Positions 28,958 through 39,310 of a stretch of 63,755 nt of DNA are shown piece after piece. How positions within the stretch are numbered: the first letter of the stretch is position 1; each line of letters starts with the position of its first letter. The position numbers and the translations under genes were made by a program. The notes below the pieces were generated by a model, which saw nothing but the letters and a program-made list of their open reading frames with translations, had not been told where the DNA came from and made no database searches. The stretch spans positions 1 to 63,755 of the forward strand of contig JAEUJY010000173.1 in assembly GCA_016794525.1 (NCBI GenBank), given 5' to 3'. This stretch comes from Myxococcales bacterium. GTDB lineage: Bacteria > Myxococcota_A > Polyangia > Haliangiales > Haliangiaceae.

Positions 28958-29425
28958 GTGAAGATCAGCGCTGGCGTCCGGGTACGCCTGAAGGTCCATC
29001 TTTCGGTGGTCGGCGGCGAGACCCTCGAGAAGAGCGTCGTCGAGTTCATCCAGGGCGGCGGCTCGATGCTGCCCGGCGTCGAGCGCTTGCTCGACGGGCT
29101 GGAGAAGGGCGCCAAGAAGAAGGGCGTGCTGAAGGCCAAGGACGCTTTCGGCGACCCCAAGCTGGCGCCGGTCAAGAAGATGAAGAAGACCGAGTTCCCC
29201 AAGGACGCCAAGCTGAAGGCGGGGGAGCGGTTCACCGCGAAGGGCGCCGCCGGCGGCTCGGACGTGGTGCTGGCGATCGAGAAGGTGACCGGCGACGACG
29301 TCGAGGTGCGGCTGGTGCACCCGCTGGCCGACAAGGACCTCAACTACGACTTCGAGGTCGTCGGCGTGAGCGACCCCAAGCCGCCGCCGCTGCCGGTGAA
29401 GGCGCTGGGGCTCAAGGAAGAGTAG
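28958..29425 (+). CDS. FKBP-type (SlyD-like) peptidyl-prolyl isomerase
   Basis: A 155-residue soluble protein of the SlyD branch of FKBPs. The N-terminal half forms one part of the FKBP fold (FIQGGGSMLPGVERLLDGLEKG). The Lys-rich middle (KKKGVLKAKDAFGDPKLAPVKKMKKTEFPKDAKL) corresponds to the insert-in-flap chaperone domain. The end VEVRLVHPLADKDLNYDFEVVGV is the family hallmark. The His-rich metal tail of E. coli SlyD is missing. It probably acts as a folding helper and prolyl isomerase in the cytoplasm. GTG 28958 is supported by TAGAGT upstream. Confidence 0.85.
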   Translation: MKISAGVRVRLKVHLSVVGGETLEKSVVEFIQGGGSMLPGVERLLDGLEKGAKKKGVLKAKDAFGDPKLAPVKKMKKTEFPKDAKLKAGERFTAKGAAGGSDVVLAIEKVTGDDVEVRLVHPLADKDLNYDFEVVGVSDPKPPPLPVKALGLKEE

Positions 29426-29498
29426 GCGGCTGCGTTCGATCGTCGCGGCGCCCCCGTTGGCGGTTGACGTAGATCAAGTCCGGAGCCACAAGGGGAGC

Positions 29499-29870
29499 GT
29501 GTCGATCCGCATGCTCCGCATTGTTGGCCGCGCCGTGGCGCTGGTGACGATGCTGGCGGTGGCGGTGGTGACGCTGCCGACCGCGACCGCCGCGGTTGTG
29601 ACCTGCTGCTGCGGCGATCACGACGCGCACCACGACTGTGGCTGCGTCGATTGTCCCGCGGGTGACGGCAACCACCGCGGCGACGGCTCGGCGACGATGA
29701 AGAGCTGTCGGAGCCGGTCGGCCGAGGTGACGCTCGCGGCGCACGAGCTCGACCTGACGCCGGTCGACGGCGCGGTCCGCGTGTTGCCCGAGTCGGCGCC
29801 GGCCCTGGTCGCGCCCGCGCTCGATGACCGCGCGGCCGATCCGCCGCCGAGCCCGCCGCCGCGACGGTAG
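29499..29870 (+). CDS. Exported Cys/His-rich small protein
   Basis: About 123 residues. A signal peptide or anchor (VGRAVALVTMLAVAVVTLPTATA) is followed at once by a metal-ligand cluster: TCCCGDHDAHHDCGC, then VDCPAG and GNH, i.e. six cysteines and four or more histidines within 30 residues. The rest is Ala/Pro-rich and ends PPPSPPPRR. It heads the MbnP/MbnH locus in the same orientation, so I infer a copper- or heme-handling role. GTG 29499 behind AAGGGGAG is the likely start; ATG 29511 is possible. Confidence 0.55.
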   Translation: MSIRMLRIVGRAVALVTMLAVAVVTLPTATAAVVTCCCGDHDAHHDCGCVDCPAGDGNHRGDGSATMKSCRSRSAEVTLAAHELDLTPVDGAVRVLPESAPALVAPALDDRAADPPPSPPPRR

Positions 29871-30063
29871 CGCGTCAGCCGCGTCGGCCCGCGTGCACCC
29901 GTCGTTCGGGCGCCGTCGGTCCGGCGTACCTGCATCGCGCCCACCTGGTTCGTCGCGTCCGCCCGCTGCGGCGCGCGGCGCTCAGGAGCGTCGTCGTCGC
30001 CGTCTCACTGGCGGCGCGCGGCGACGTCCACCGTTCGCACCTGTTCGCTCGGAGTCCATGTCC

Positions 30064-30981
30064 ATGTCTACGCGTCCAACCTCGGCGCTCGGCGCCACGT
30101 TCGCCACGCTCGCCACGCTCACGCTCACCACGCTCGTCGCCTGCGGCGACGATCACGATCACGTCCACGTCGACGCCGCCCCGCCCGACGCGGTGGTGAT
30201 CGACGCCCCGACCACCCAGGCGGTGGCGATCCGCTTCGCCGCCAAGGTCGGTGGCGCGCCGTTCGCCTGCGGTCAGGCCTACGCCGGCATCGGCACCAGC
30301 GCCGCCAGCTACGTCGGCGCCGACTTCCGGTTCTTCGTGTCCGCGCCCGCGCTGATCCCGGCGGGCGGCGGGGCGCCGGTGCCGATCACCCTCGACGTCA
30401 ACGCCAACCAGACCGCCGACGGCGTCGCGCTGCTCGACTTCGAGGACAACACCGGCACGTGCCAGACCGGCACCGCCGCGACCTACACCACGCTGACCGG
30501 CACGGTGCCGACCGGCAGCTACGCCGGCATCGCGTTCACGCTCGGCATCCCCGCCGATCGCAACCACCTCGATCCGGCGCTGGCGACCGCGCCGTACAAC
30601 GCGCCCGGGATGCTGTGGGCGTGGCAGAGCGGCTACAAGTTCGTCAAGATCGACGGGGTCGTCGGCGGCGCCGGCTTCAACCTGCACGTCGGCTCGACCG
30701 GGTGCCCCGGCACCGATCCGCAGCAGCCGCCGACCGGCGCGTGCGTGAACCCCAACCGCGCGGCGATCGCGCTGACCGGCTTCGACGCCGCGACCGATAC
30801 GATCGTCGCCGACATCGCGCCGGTGCTGGCCGGCGAGGACGTCGCGGTCAACACCGCGATGACCGCGCCCGGGTGCATGTCGTTCCCCGGCGACCCCGAG
30901 TGCGACACGATCTTCCCCAAGCTCGGGCTGCCCTACGGCGCCGCCGCGGCCGGGCCCCAGCTGTTGTTCACGGTGCCGTGA
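30064..30981 (+). CDS. mbnP: MbnP-family copper-binding lipoprotein (metallo-mystery pair, four-Cys protein)
   Basis: A 305-residue lipoprotein (lipobox LVAC, Cys27) with a His/Asp-rich start (GDDHDHVHVDAAPPDA). The family core is clear: VAIRFAAKVGGAPFACG, VGADFRFFVSAPALI, RNHLDPALA and PGMLWAWQSGYKFVKID. The tryptophan in that last motif corresponds to the residue that partner MbnH oxidises to kynurenine to create a copper site. Six mature cysteines (C69, C133, C214, C227, C271, C280) include the four-Cys signature. ATG 30064 has GGAG nine bases upstream. The MbnH gene overlaps its stop (TGATG). Confidence 0.9.
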   Translation: MSTRPTSALGATFATLATLTLTTLVACGDDHDHVHVDAAPPDAVVIDAPTTQAVAIRFAAKVGGAPFACGQAYAGIGTSAASYVGADFRFFVSAPALIPAGGGAPVPITLDVNANQTADGVALLDFEDNTGTCQTGTAATYTTLTGTVPTGSYAGIAFTLGIPADRNHLDPALATAPYNAPGMLWAWQSGYKFVKIDGVVGGAGFNLHVGSTGCPGTDPQQPPTGACVNPNRAAIALTGFDAATDTIVADIAPVLAGEDVAVNTAMTAPGCMSFPGDPECDTIFPKLGLPYGAAAAGPQLLFTVP

Positions 30982-32171
30982 TGCGCGCGCTCGCGCTCGC
31001 CCTGGGCGTGGCGACGATCGCCGGGTGCGGCGACGACGGGCGCGCCGCGCTCGACGGTGGCGTCGACGCCGGACTCGACGCGCCGATCGACGCCGCCCCG
31101 CCGAGCTGGCCGTTCGCGCTGCCCGCCGGCTTCCCCGTGCCGCGGCTGCCGCCCGATCAGCGCCTCACCGCCGAGCTCGCCGAGCTCGGCCGCTACCTGT
31201 TCTACGACGTGCGGCTATCGGCCAACGGCACGCAGGCGTGCGGCAGCTGCCACCTGCAGGCCCGCGCGTTCGCCGATGGCAAGGTCACGCCGAGCGGGTC
31301 GACCGGGACCGTGCTGCGCCGCAACGCCATGGGCCTGACCAACGTCGCCTACAACCCGTCGTACACGTGGGCCAGCCCGGTGACGCGCACGCTCGAGGCC
31401 CAGGCGCTGATCCCGATGTTCGGCAAGCACCCGGTCGAGCTGGGCATCTCGGGGCACGAGCCGGAGATCCTGGCGCGGCTGAGCGCCGACGCTGGCTACG
31501 TCGCGCGGTTCGCCGCGGCGTTCCCCGGCGAGGCCGAGCCGATCGCGTTCGGCAACGTCGCGCGGGCGCTGGCGGCGTTCCAGCGCCGGCTGATCTCCGG
31601 CGGCTCGCGCGTCGATCGCTACCGGCAGGGCGACCTCACGGCGCTCACCGACGCCGAGCTGCGCGGGCAGGCGCTGTTCTTCAGCGAGGTGCTGGAGTGC
31701 CACCACTGCCACGGCGGCTTCAACTTCACGATCGCGACCGACCACGCCGGGCTGCCGAGCCAGGAGCCGCACTTCTTCAACACCGGGCTGTACGCGAGCT
31801 ATCCGGCGAGCGACCCGGGGCTGTGGGAGTTCACGTTCCTCGAGGCCGATCGCGGTCGGTTCCGCCCGCCGACCTTGCGCAACATCGCGTTGACCGCGCC
31901 GTACATGCACGACGGCAGCGTCGCGACGCTCGAGGAGGTGGTCGACATCTACGCCCGCGGCGGCCGGCTGATCGTCGGCGGACCCGACGCCGGCGACGGC
32001 CGCACCAACCCCAACAAGAGCCCGCTGGTCAACGGCTTCACGATCACGGTCGAGGAGCGCGCCGATCTGCTCGCGTTCCTGCGCGCGCTGACCGACGACG
32101 CCTTCGTCGCCGATCCGACGCTGGCCGACCCGTTCGCGCCGCCGCCAGCGTCGCCCCAGGAGCACCCATGA
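30981..32171 (+). CDS. mbnH: MbnH-family di-heme enzyme (metallo-mystery pair)
   Basis: A 396-residue lipoprotein-anchored di-heme protein of the cytochrome-c-peroxidase/MauG superfamily. The lipobox is IAGC (Cys16) with a long Asp/Ala tether. Heme sites are CGSCH (87-91) and CHHCH (240-244). ARAFADGKVTPSGSTG, RNAMGLTNVAYNP and PTLRNIALTAPYMHDGS are typical. Characterised MbnH forms a bis-Fe(IV) state and converts a Trp of MbnP to kynurenine. Its ATG overlaps the MbnP stop, and its own stop overlaps the next ATG, so the three are translationally coupled. Confidence 0.92.
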   Translation: MRALALALGVATIAGCGDDGRAALDGGVDAGLDAPIDAAPPSWPFALPAGFPVPRLPPDQRLTAELAELGRYLFYDVRLSANGTQACGSCHLQARAFADGKVTPSGSTGTVLRRNAMGLTNVAYNPSYTWASPVTRTLEAQALIPMFGKHPVELGISGHEPEILARLSADAGYVARFAAAFPGEAEPIAFGNVARALAAFQRRLISGGSRVDRYRQGDLTALTDAELRGQALFFSEVLECHHCHGGFNFTIATDHAGLPSQEPHFFNTGLYASYPASDPGLWEFTFLEADRGRFRPPTLRNIALTAPYMHDGSVATLEEVVDIYARGGRLIVGGPDAGDGRTNPNKSPLVNGFTITVEERADLLAFLRALTDDAFVADPTLADPFAPPPASPQEHP

Positions 32172-33004
32172 GCCCCCACCACCTGGCCCCGACGCTCGCG
32201 TCCGCGATCGCGGTGGCCGTCCTCGGCGCGCTCGCCGCACCAGCGCGCGCGCAGCACTGCCACATCGACACGCCGCCGCGGCCGACCGGCGCCGCGGCGG
32301 CGCCGGCGGTGGCGATCACCGTCGGGACGCGGGTCACCGCGGGCGTCGCGCGGGTCCCCGCGCTCACCACGCCGATGATGATCGAGCGCGACTACCAGGG
32401 CGCGGACCTCGTGGTCGACGTGACCTGGCGGCGGGTGACCGCCGAGGCGCGGCTCGGGGCGTTCCGGGTCGCCGATCACGGCGTCGGCCTCGACGATCTG
32501 GCCGCGGCGCTGGCGGTGCGGCTGACCCCGCGCGGCGCGGCGGTCGCGGTGAGCGCGCTCGGCGGCGCCACGCTGCCGACCGGCGACGCCGACGCCGGGC
32601 GCGGCATGGGGCACGTCATGGTGGCGGCGGGCGCCGCGGCGCGGACCCACCGCGGGCGGTACGCGGCCGACGCGACCGTGACCTACGCCCGCGCGCTCGG
32701 CGACGGCGCCGCGCACGCGACCCACGCCCACGGCGCCGAGCTGTGGCCGCTGATCGATCCGATGGGAGCCGAGGAGGTCACCGTCGAGCTCGGCGGCGCG
32801 GTCGCGTTCGGGCCGCGCGGCCTGGCGGTCCGCGCCAGCGGGCTGTTCGGTCAGCCGATCGCCCACGGCGCGCGGCGCCTGATCACCACCGGCGGCGTCA
32901 CCTACGGGCGCGGTCGCTACCAGGTCGGCGCCGCGCTCAGCGTGCCGGCGGTCAGCGACGCGTTCATCACCCGCGGCCAGCTCTCGCTGGCCTACCACTA
33001 CTGA
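32168..33004 (+). CDS. Probable outer-membrane beta-barrel protein of the MbnP/MbnH locus
   Basis: 278 residues: a signal peptide ending APARAQ, HCHIDTPP at the mature N-terminus, then alternating amphipathic strands separated by short turns (VAITVGTRVTAGVARVPA; ADLVVDVTWRRVTAEARLGAF; KLA-like LAVRLTPRGAAVAVSALGGA; QVGAALSVPAVSD) and a C-terminal aromatic strand LSLAYHY, as in outer-membrane barrels. Many histidines (GMGHVMV, HATHAHGAELWP) could bind metal. It overlaps the MbnH stop by four bases, so a role in moving copper or related substrate across the outer membrane is plausible. Confidence 0.65.
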   Translation: MSPHHLAPTLASAIAVAVLGALAAPARAQHCHIDTPPRPTGAAAAPAVAITVGTRVTAGVARVPALTTPMMIERDYQGADLVVDVTWRRVTAEARLGAFRVADHGVGLDDLAAALAVRLTPRGAAVAVSALGGATLPTGDADAGRGMGHVMVAAGAAARTHRGRYAADATVTYARALGDGAAHATHAHGAELWPLIDPMGAEEVTVELGGAVAFGPRGLAVRASGLFGQPIAHGARRLITTGGVTYGRGRYQVGAALSVPAVSDAFITRGQLSLAYHY

Positions 33005-33035
33005 TCGCCCCGGTCGCTGGCCGGAAGGAACCCCG

Positions 33036-33464
33036 ATGCGCCACCTGCTCCTGCTCACCTCGCTCGCCTCGCTGCTCCCCATCACCGCCTGCGGCGACGA
33101 TCCTGCCACGCCCGCGATCGACGCCGGCGGCGTCGACGCCGCGCCTCGTGAGATCGTCACCGCCGATCGCACGCTGGGGGTCGGCGAGATCGCCGAGGGC
33201 ATCCTCACCGGCGGGCCCGCCGACCGCGCCGACCTGCACCTCGCGGCGGCGACCCCGGCGATCGACTGGAACATCCACGGCCACGCCGGCGGCGGCACCC
33301 AGACTGTCACCGAGGGGCTGGCGCAGCTGACGGTCGACTACGGGTTCGTCCCGTCGGCCCAGGGCGAGTGGTTCGTGCTGGTGCGAAACGGCGGCGCCGC
33401 GCCGCTGGCGGTGTCGGTGCGGCTCGAGCTGCACGGCGCGATGACGTGGAGTGGTTGGCAGTGA
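33036..33464 (+). CDS. Small lipoprotein of the MbnP/MbnH locus
   Basis: A 142-residue lipoprotein (lipobox ITAC, Cys19; GDDPATPAIDAGGVDAAP tether). It is one beta domain with WNIHGHAGGGTQTV and EWFVLVRNGGAAPLAVSVRLELHG, resembling emp24/GOLD-like or PPC-like sandwich domains. HGH could ligate copper, but this is a guess. GAAGGAA precedes ATG 33036. It is coupled to the next gene by a GTGA overlap. Confidence 0.6.
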   Translation: MRHLLLLTSLASLLPITACGDDPATPAIDAGGVDAAPREIVTADRTLGVGEIAEGILTGGPADRADLHLAAATPAIDWNIHGHAGGGTQTVTEGLAQLTVDYGFVPSAQGEWFVLVRNGGAAPLAVSVRLELHGAMTWSGWQ

Positions 33465-33847
33465 GCCGCGCGGCGGCGGCCGCGCTGGCGGCGGCCGCGC
33501 TGGCGGCGGTCGCGGCGTGCGGCGAGTCGGCGCTGTTCGGGCCGCCGACCGAGGCGACGTGTCCGCCGGGGTCGACCTTGACCTGGGACAGCTTCGGCCA
33601 GGCGTTCATGACCCGCTACTGCACCCGCTGCCACGCCCGCGCGCTGACCGGAGCCGATCGTCACGGCGCGCCGAGCTTCCACGACTTCGACACGGTGTTC
33701 GGCGTCCGCGCCGTGCGGGCGCACATCGACGAGACCTCGGCGGCCGGCCCGGCGGCGGTCAACACGTCGATGCCGCCCGACGGTGAACGTCCGTCGATGG
33801 CCGAGCGGCTGCAGCTCGGCGAGTGGCTCGCCTGCCAGGCGCCCTGA
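33461..33847 (+). CDS. Mono-heme c-type cytochrome lipoprotein
   Basis: 128 residues with a lipobox AVAAC (Cys20) and one heme-binding CTRCH (54-58). The pattern continues SFHDFDTVFGVRAVRAHID, then NTSMPPDGERPSMAERLQLGEWLAC, where the Met of SMPP is the likely distal ligand, as in small cytochromes of the Planctomycete/myxobacterial type. GTG 33461 overlaps the previous stop. As the last gene of the locus it is a good candidate electron carrier for the di-heme enzyme. Confidence 0.75.
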   Translation: MSRAAAAALAAAALAAVAACGESALFGPPTEATCPPGSTLTWDSFGQAFMTRYCTRCHARALTGADRHGAPSFHDFDTVFGVRAVRAHIDETSAAGPAAVNTSMPPDGERPSMAERLQLGEWLACQAP

Positions 33848-33857
33848 CCCGCTGACG

Positions 33858-33879
33858 CGCGGCGGTGTACAACCGCCGC

Positions 33880-33880
<1 letters not shown>
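33858..33880 (+). promoter_or_regulatory. Perfect 9-bp hairpin at the ppc start with embedded -10
   Basis: CGCGGCGGT-GTACA-ACCGCCGCG is a perfect stem-loop lying 10 bases after the cytochrome stop and touching GTG 33880 of ppc. TACAAC (33868-33873), a candidate leaderless -10, sits across the loop and right arm, six bases before that GTG. It may end the upstream transcript, expose the promoter, or both. Confidence 0.5.
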
Positions 33881-36573
<2,693 letters not shown>

Positions 36574-36574
36574 A

Positions 36575-36735
36575 CCCGTGCCCGTGCCCGTGCCCGTGCC
36601 CGTGCCCGATCTCCCTCGATCCTGTGGCCTCCTCAGAGACGGGATCGGGATCGGGATCGGGATCGGGAGACAGTGAACGGGCACGGGCACGGGCACGGGC
36701 ACGGGCACGGGTATGGGCACGGGCACGGGCACGGG
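36575..36735. repeat. Hexanucleotide arrays forming a long inverted repeat after ppc
   Basis: CCCGTG x5 plus CCCG (36575-36608), then GGGATC x4 (36641-36664), then CGGGCA x9 with two variant units (36678-36731). The first and last arrays are reverse complements, so a transcript could fold a stem of more than 30 bp around a 69-base loop. It sits between the converging ppc and lipoprotein genes, where a two-way terminator or insulator would fit. No U-tract follows. Confidence 0.85.
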
Positions 36736-36760
36736 GCCGTCGCGGCGGGCGCCGCGACTG

Positions 36761-37357
36761 CTACCGGCTCCAGGTGATCGCAGTGGGCAGCTCGAGCTGG
36801 AACGCGCCGAAGACCTCGAAGCCGGTCTCGGCCATGTAGCGGAAGCGCACGCCGTACGGCTTGGCCGCCAGCGTCGCCTGGATGCCGGCGTTGCCGTCGT
36901 CGGTGTAGACCGCGGCGCCGAGGCCGACGGTGGCGACCAGCCACTGCCGCTCGACCTCGACGTGGACCGGCCCGAGCTCGGCGCGGTTCGCGTACTGCAA
37001 CGGCGCCCAGCCGAGGTTGAGCGCCCACGCGCCGAGCTTGGGCATCGGCAGATCGTCGCGGCGGTGGCTGGTGGCGCGCTCCTGGTAGGCGAGGCGCAGG
37101 AACATGCCGAGCTCGACCGCGGTGTCGTCGGAGCCCAGCTCGCGCCGGCCGATGCCGGGGCCGAACACGACGCCCGGCCCGACGTACAGCTCGCGCTCGC
37201 CGGGGTCGCTGGGCGCGACGTACAGCGCGGGATCGCCGTTCTCGAACGGCGGCGGCGCCAGCGTGGCGTTGCCGGGCGCGTTCACCGTCGAGGAGTAGCG
37301 GGTCTTGGTGCAGGCCACCGCGGCGGTGGCGCACAGCGCGAGGGCGACGGCGCGCAT
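36761..37357 (-). CDS. Lipoprotein, possible outer-membrane barrel-like
   Basis: 198 residues: lipobox VAC (Cys16), then KTRYSSTVNAPGN. The mature part has alternating strands (ELYVGPGVVFGPGIG; TAVELGMFLRLAYQER; WLVATVGLGAAVYTDDG; YGVRFRYMAETGFEVFGAFQLELPTAITWSR) like an outer-membrane beta-barrel or its transport-related lipidated relative. Function is unknown. ATG 37357 overlaps the upstream lipoprotein stop (TGATG). Its 3' end faces the hexanucleotide repeat. Confidence 0.6.
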   Translation of the reverse strand: MRAVALALCATAAVACTKTRYSSTVNAPGNATLAPPPFENGDPALYVAPSDPGERELYVGPGVVFGPGIGRRELGSDDTAVELGMFLRLAYQERATSHRRDDLPMPKLGAWALNLGWAPLQYANRAELGPVHVEVERQWLVATVGLGAAVYTDDGNAGIQATLAAKPYGVRFRYMAETGFEVFGAFQLELPTAITWSR

Positions 37358-37818
37358 CAGTAGGTCCTCGTGGTCGACTCGTCCCAGCGGCCGGCGACGA
37401 ACGCGTGGTGCGCGGGGATGGTCCAGGTCACCGGCGCCTCGTCGCCGATCGCCAGCTCGAGCTCGAAGCGGCCGGCGCGGTGGTCGTCGTTCCACGCGGC
37501 GTTGTTGTCGAACGCGAACGGCAGCCAGACGTAGGCCAGCGTGCGGCCGGGCAGCGCCGGCGGCGGCGGCACCTCGGCCGGCACCCGCAGCTGGTCGACG
37601 ATCAGCTCGGCGCGGGTGATCCGCACCGCGCAGGTGGCGTGGGAGCGCAGCGCGAGCGTCACGCCGACCCCGGTCTTGCCCGATACCCGGACGAAGGCGT
37701 CGGCGTCGAGGCAGCCGTGGGCGAAGTGGGTGTCGCCGTCGAGCGTCCACCGCGGGTACGCCCGCATCGGACCGCCACAGGCGGTCGCGGCGAGCAAGAG
37801 CAGCCAGGCCGTGCGCAC
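37357..37818 (-). CDS. Small lipoprotein
   Basis: 153 residues with lipobox ATAC (Cys14). The beta-rich mature domain has CAVRITRAELIVDQLRV, FAFDNNAAWNDDHRAGRFELELAIG and TWTIPAHHAFV; two further cysteines may pair. It is translationally coupled to the lipoprotein at 36761-37357. No family recognised. Starts at GTG 37818. Confidence 0.55.
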   Translation of the reverse strand: MRTAWLLLLAATACGGPMRAYPRWTLDGDTHFAHGCLDADAFVRVSGKTGVGVTLALRSHATCAVRITRAELIVDQLRVPAEVPPPPALPGRTLAYVWLPFAFDNNAAWNDDHRAGRFELELAIGDEAPVTWTIPAHHAFVAGRWDESTTRTY

Positions 37819-37891
37819 GGGTCAGTAACGATCGCACGGCGCGGGGCTTACGCGCGAGGCCAGGGCGGCGCATCCGTGCGACGCTGCGAGG

Positions 37892-38491
37892 GTGACGACG
37901 CTGACGATCGGTCCGCACCGGTTCCCCGAGGTCACCTTCACCGGGCCGGCCCACGATCCGCCCGAGCTGCTCGACGGCCTGCCGGCGCCGCTGGCCGGCT
38001 ACCTGCGCGGCACCAACGGCTGGATCGCGCTGGGCGGCGCGCTGCACGTGCGCGGCGTGTGCATCGAGCCGACGTGGCACTCGCTGCCGGTGGCGCGGAC
38101 GCACCTCAAGCGCGGCTACGAGCTGGGGCGCAAGGACGTGTGCTTCGCGCAGGACGGGCTGGGCAACCAGTTCGTGTGGCGCGACGACCGGGTCGTGCGG
38201 CTCGACGCCGAGACCGGGCGCTGGCAGGACTGCCGCGTCGACATCGACGGCTTCTTCGCCGCGGCGCTGGCCGCCCCCGACCGCTGGCTCGGCCACCAGT
38301 ACGTGCGCGCCACGCCGCTGGCGCCAGGGCAGCTGTTGATGGCGTACCCGCCGCTGTGCACCGCCGAGGCGGCGCAGGGCGTGTCGCTCAAGGCGGTCGT
38401 CGCGGCCGAGGTGATCGACTTCCACGCGGAGCTCGCCGCGCAGCTGAAGGACCTGCCCGACGGCGGGCAGCTCCGCATCCGGGTCACCTGA
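37892..38491 (+). CDS. SMI1/KNR4 (SUKH) family-like protein
   Basis: 199 residues, cytoplasmic. LPAPLAGYLRGTNGWIALGGALHVRG matches the SUKH core (P...Y...NGG), followed by a long middle part with LGNQFVWRDDRVVRLDAETGRW and a C-terminal WLGHQYV. SUKH proteins commonly act as immunity proteins to polymorphic toxins in bacteria; no toxin is adjacent, so the role is open. Starts at GTG 37892. Its end overlaps the convergent GDPD gene by eight bases. Confidence 0.65.
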   Translation: MTTLTIGPHRFPEVTFTGPAHDPPELLDGLPAPLAGYLRGTNGWIALGGALHVRGVCIEPTWHSLPVARTHLKRGYELGRKDVCFAQDGLGNQFVWRDDRVVRLDAETGRWQDCRVDIDGFFAAALAAPDRWLGHQYVRATPLAPGQLLMAYPPLCTAEAAQGVSLKAVVAAEVIDFHAELAAQLKDLPDGGQLRIRVT

Positions 38492-39260
38492 CGCTGGCGC
38501 GCAAGGCCGGCGCCATCGTCGCCGGGTCGTCGGTCATGATGCCGTCGGCGCCCAGGCCGATCAGCCGGCGGGCCTCGGCGGGATCGTCGACGGTCCAGAA
38601 GTCGACCCGCAGGCCGAGGTCGTGGCAGCGATCGATGAACGCCGCGCGATCGAAGCGGATCGGGCCGGCCTTCAGCGGCACCTGGGCGGCGGTGCCGACG
38701 AACGGCAGCGCGCGGATCGCCCGCCGGGGCAGCGCGAGCAGCGCCGCGACCTCGGTCTGGGCCAGCGCGGTCTCGCCGCCGTAGCCGCGGCGGCGCACCG
38801 CCAGCAGCGTGCGCGCGCGGAAGCTGGCCAGCGTGACCCGGTGCTCGGCCTTGAGCCGGCGCAGCAGCGCGAGCAGCGGCTTCACCATCGGCGGCTCCCA
38901 CTGCTTGACGTCGACGTTGAGCCGGACCGCCGCGAAGGTGGTGAGCACCTCCTCGAGCGTCGGCGCGCGGAAGCCCTGGCCGACGAACGGCCGCGCGCCG
39001 CCGGCGGCGACGAAGCCGTGGCCGAGGTCGATGGCCTGGGCATCGCGCAGGTCGAGGTCGCGCCACGCCGCGGAGCGGCCGCCCATGCGCGTCGCCTCGG
39101 GATCGTGGGACACCAGCGGGTGGCCGTCGCGGGTCAGGTGCACGTCCATCTCGAGCGCGTCGACGCCGAGGTCGAGCGCGCGCTGGAACGCCGGCATCGT
39201 GTTCTCGGGCAGCTCGGCGGGGCAGCCGCGGTGGGCGTAGAGGCGGAAGTCGTGATGCAC
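38484..39260 (-). CDS. Glycerophosphodiester phosphodiesterase
   Basis: 258 residues of the GDPD TIM-barrel family, cleaving glycerophosphodiesters to glycerol 3-phosphate and an alcohol. HRGCPAELPENTMPAF gives the catalytic HR and the ENT motif. ALEMDVHLTRDGHPLVSHDP gives the Glu/Asp metal ligands and second catalytic His. LRVDFWTVDDPAEARRLIGLGADGIMTDDP is the typical C-terminal half. No signal peptide, so cytoplasmic. GTG 39260 (HHDFRLYAHRG) is preferred; GTG 39278 is an alternative. Confidence 0.9.
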   Translation of the reverse strand: MHHDFRLYAHRGCPAELPENTMPAFQRALDLGVDALEMDVHLTRDGHPLVSHDPEATRMGGRSAAWRDLDLRDAQAIDLGHGFVAAGGARPFVGQGFRAPTLEEVLTTFAAVRLNVDVKQWEPPMVKPLLALLRRLKAEHRVTLASFRARTLLAVRRRGYGGETALAQTEVAALLALPRRAIRALPFVGTAAQVPLKAGPIRFDRAAFIDRCHDLGLRVDFWTVDDPAEARRLIGLGADGIMTDDPATMAPALRASVR

Positions 39261-39296
39261 GCGGCGCCATCGTCGCACAGCCGCGGCGAGTGCGCG

Positions 39297-39302
39297 TACA
39301 AT
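39297..39302 (+). promoter_or_regulatory. Candidate leaderless -10 for the glutamine amidotransferase gene
   Basis: TACAAT ends eight bases before ATG 39311; it is among the closest matches to TATAAT in the window. Confidence 0.5.
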
Positions 39303-39310
39303 GCCCCGCC

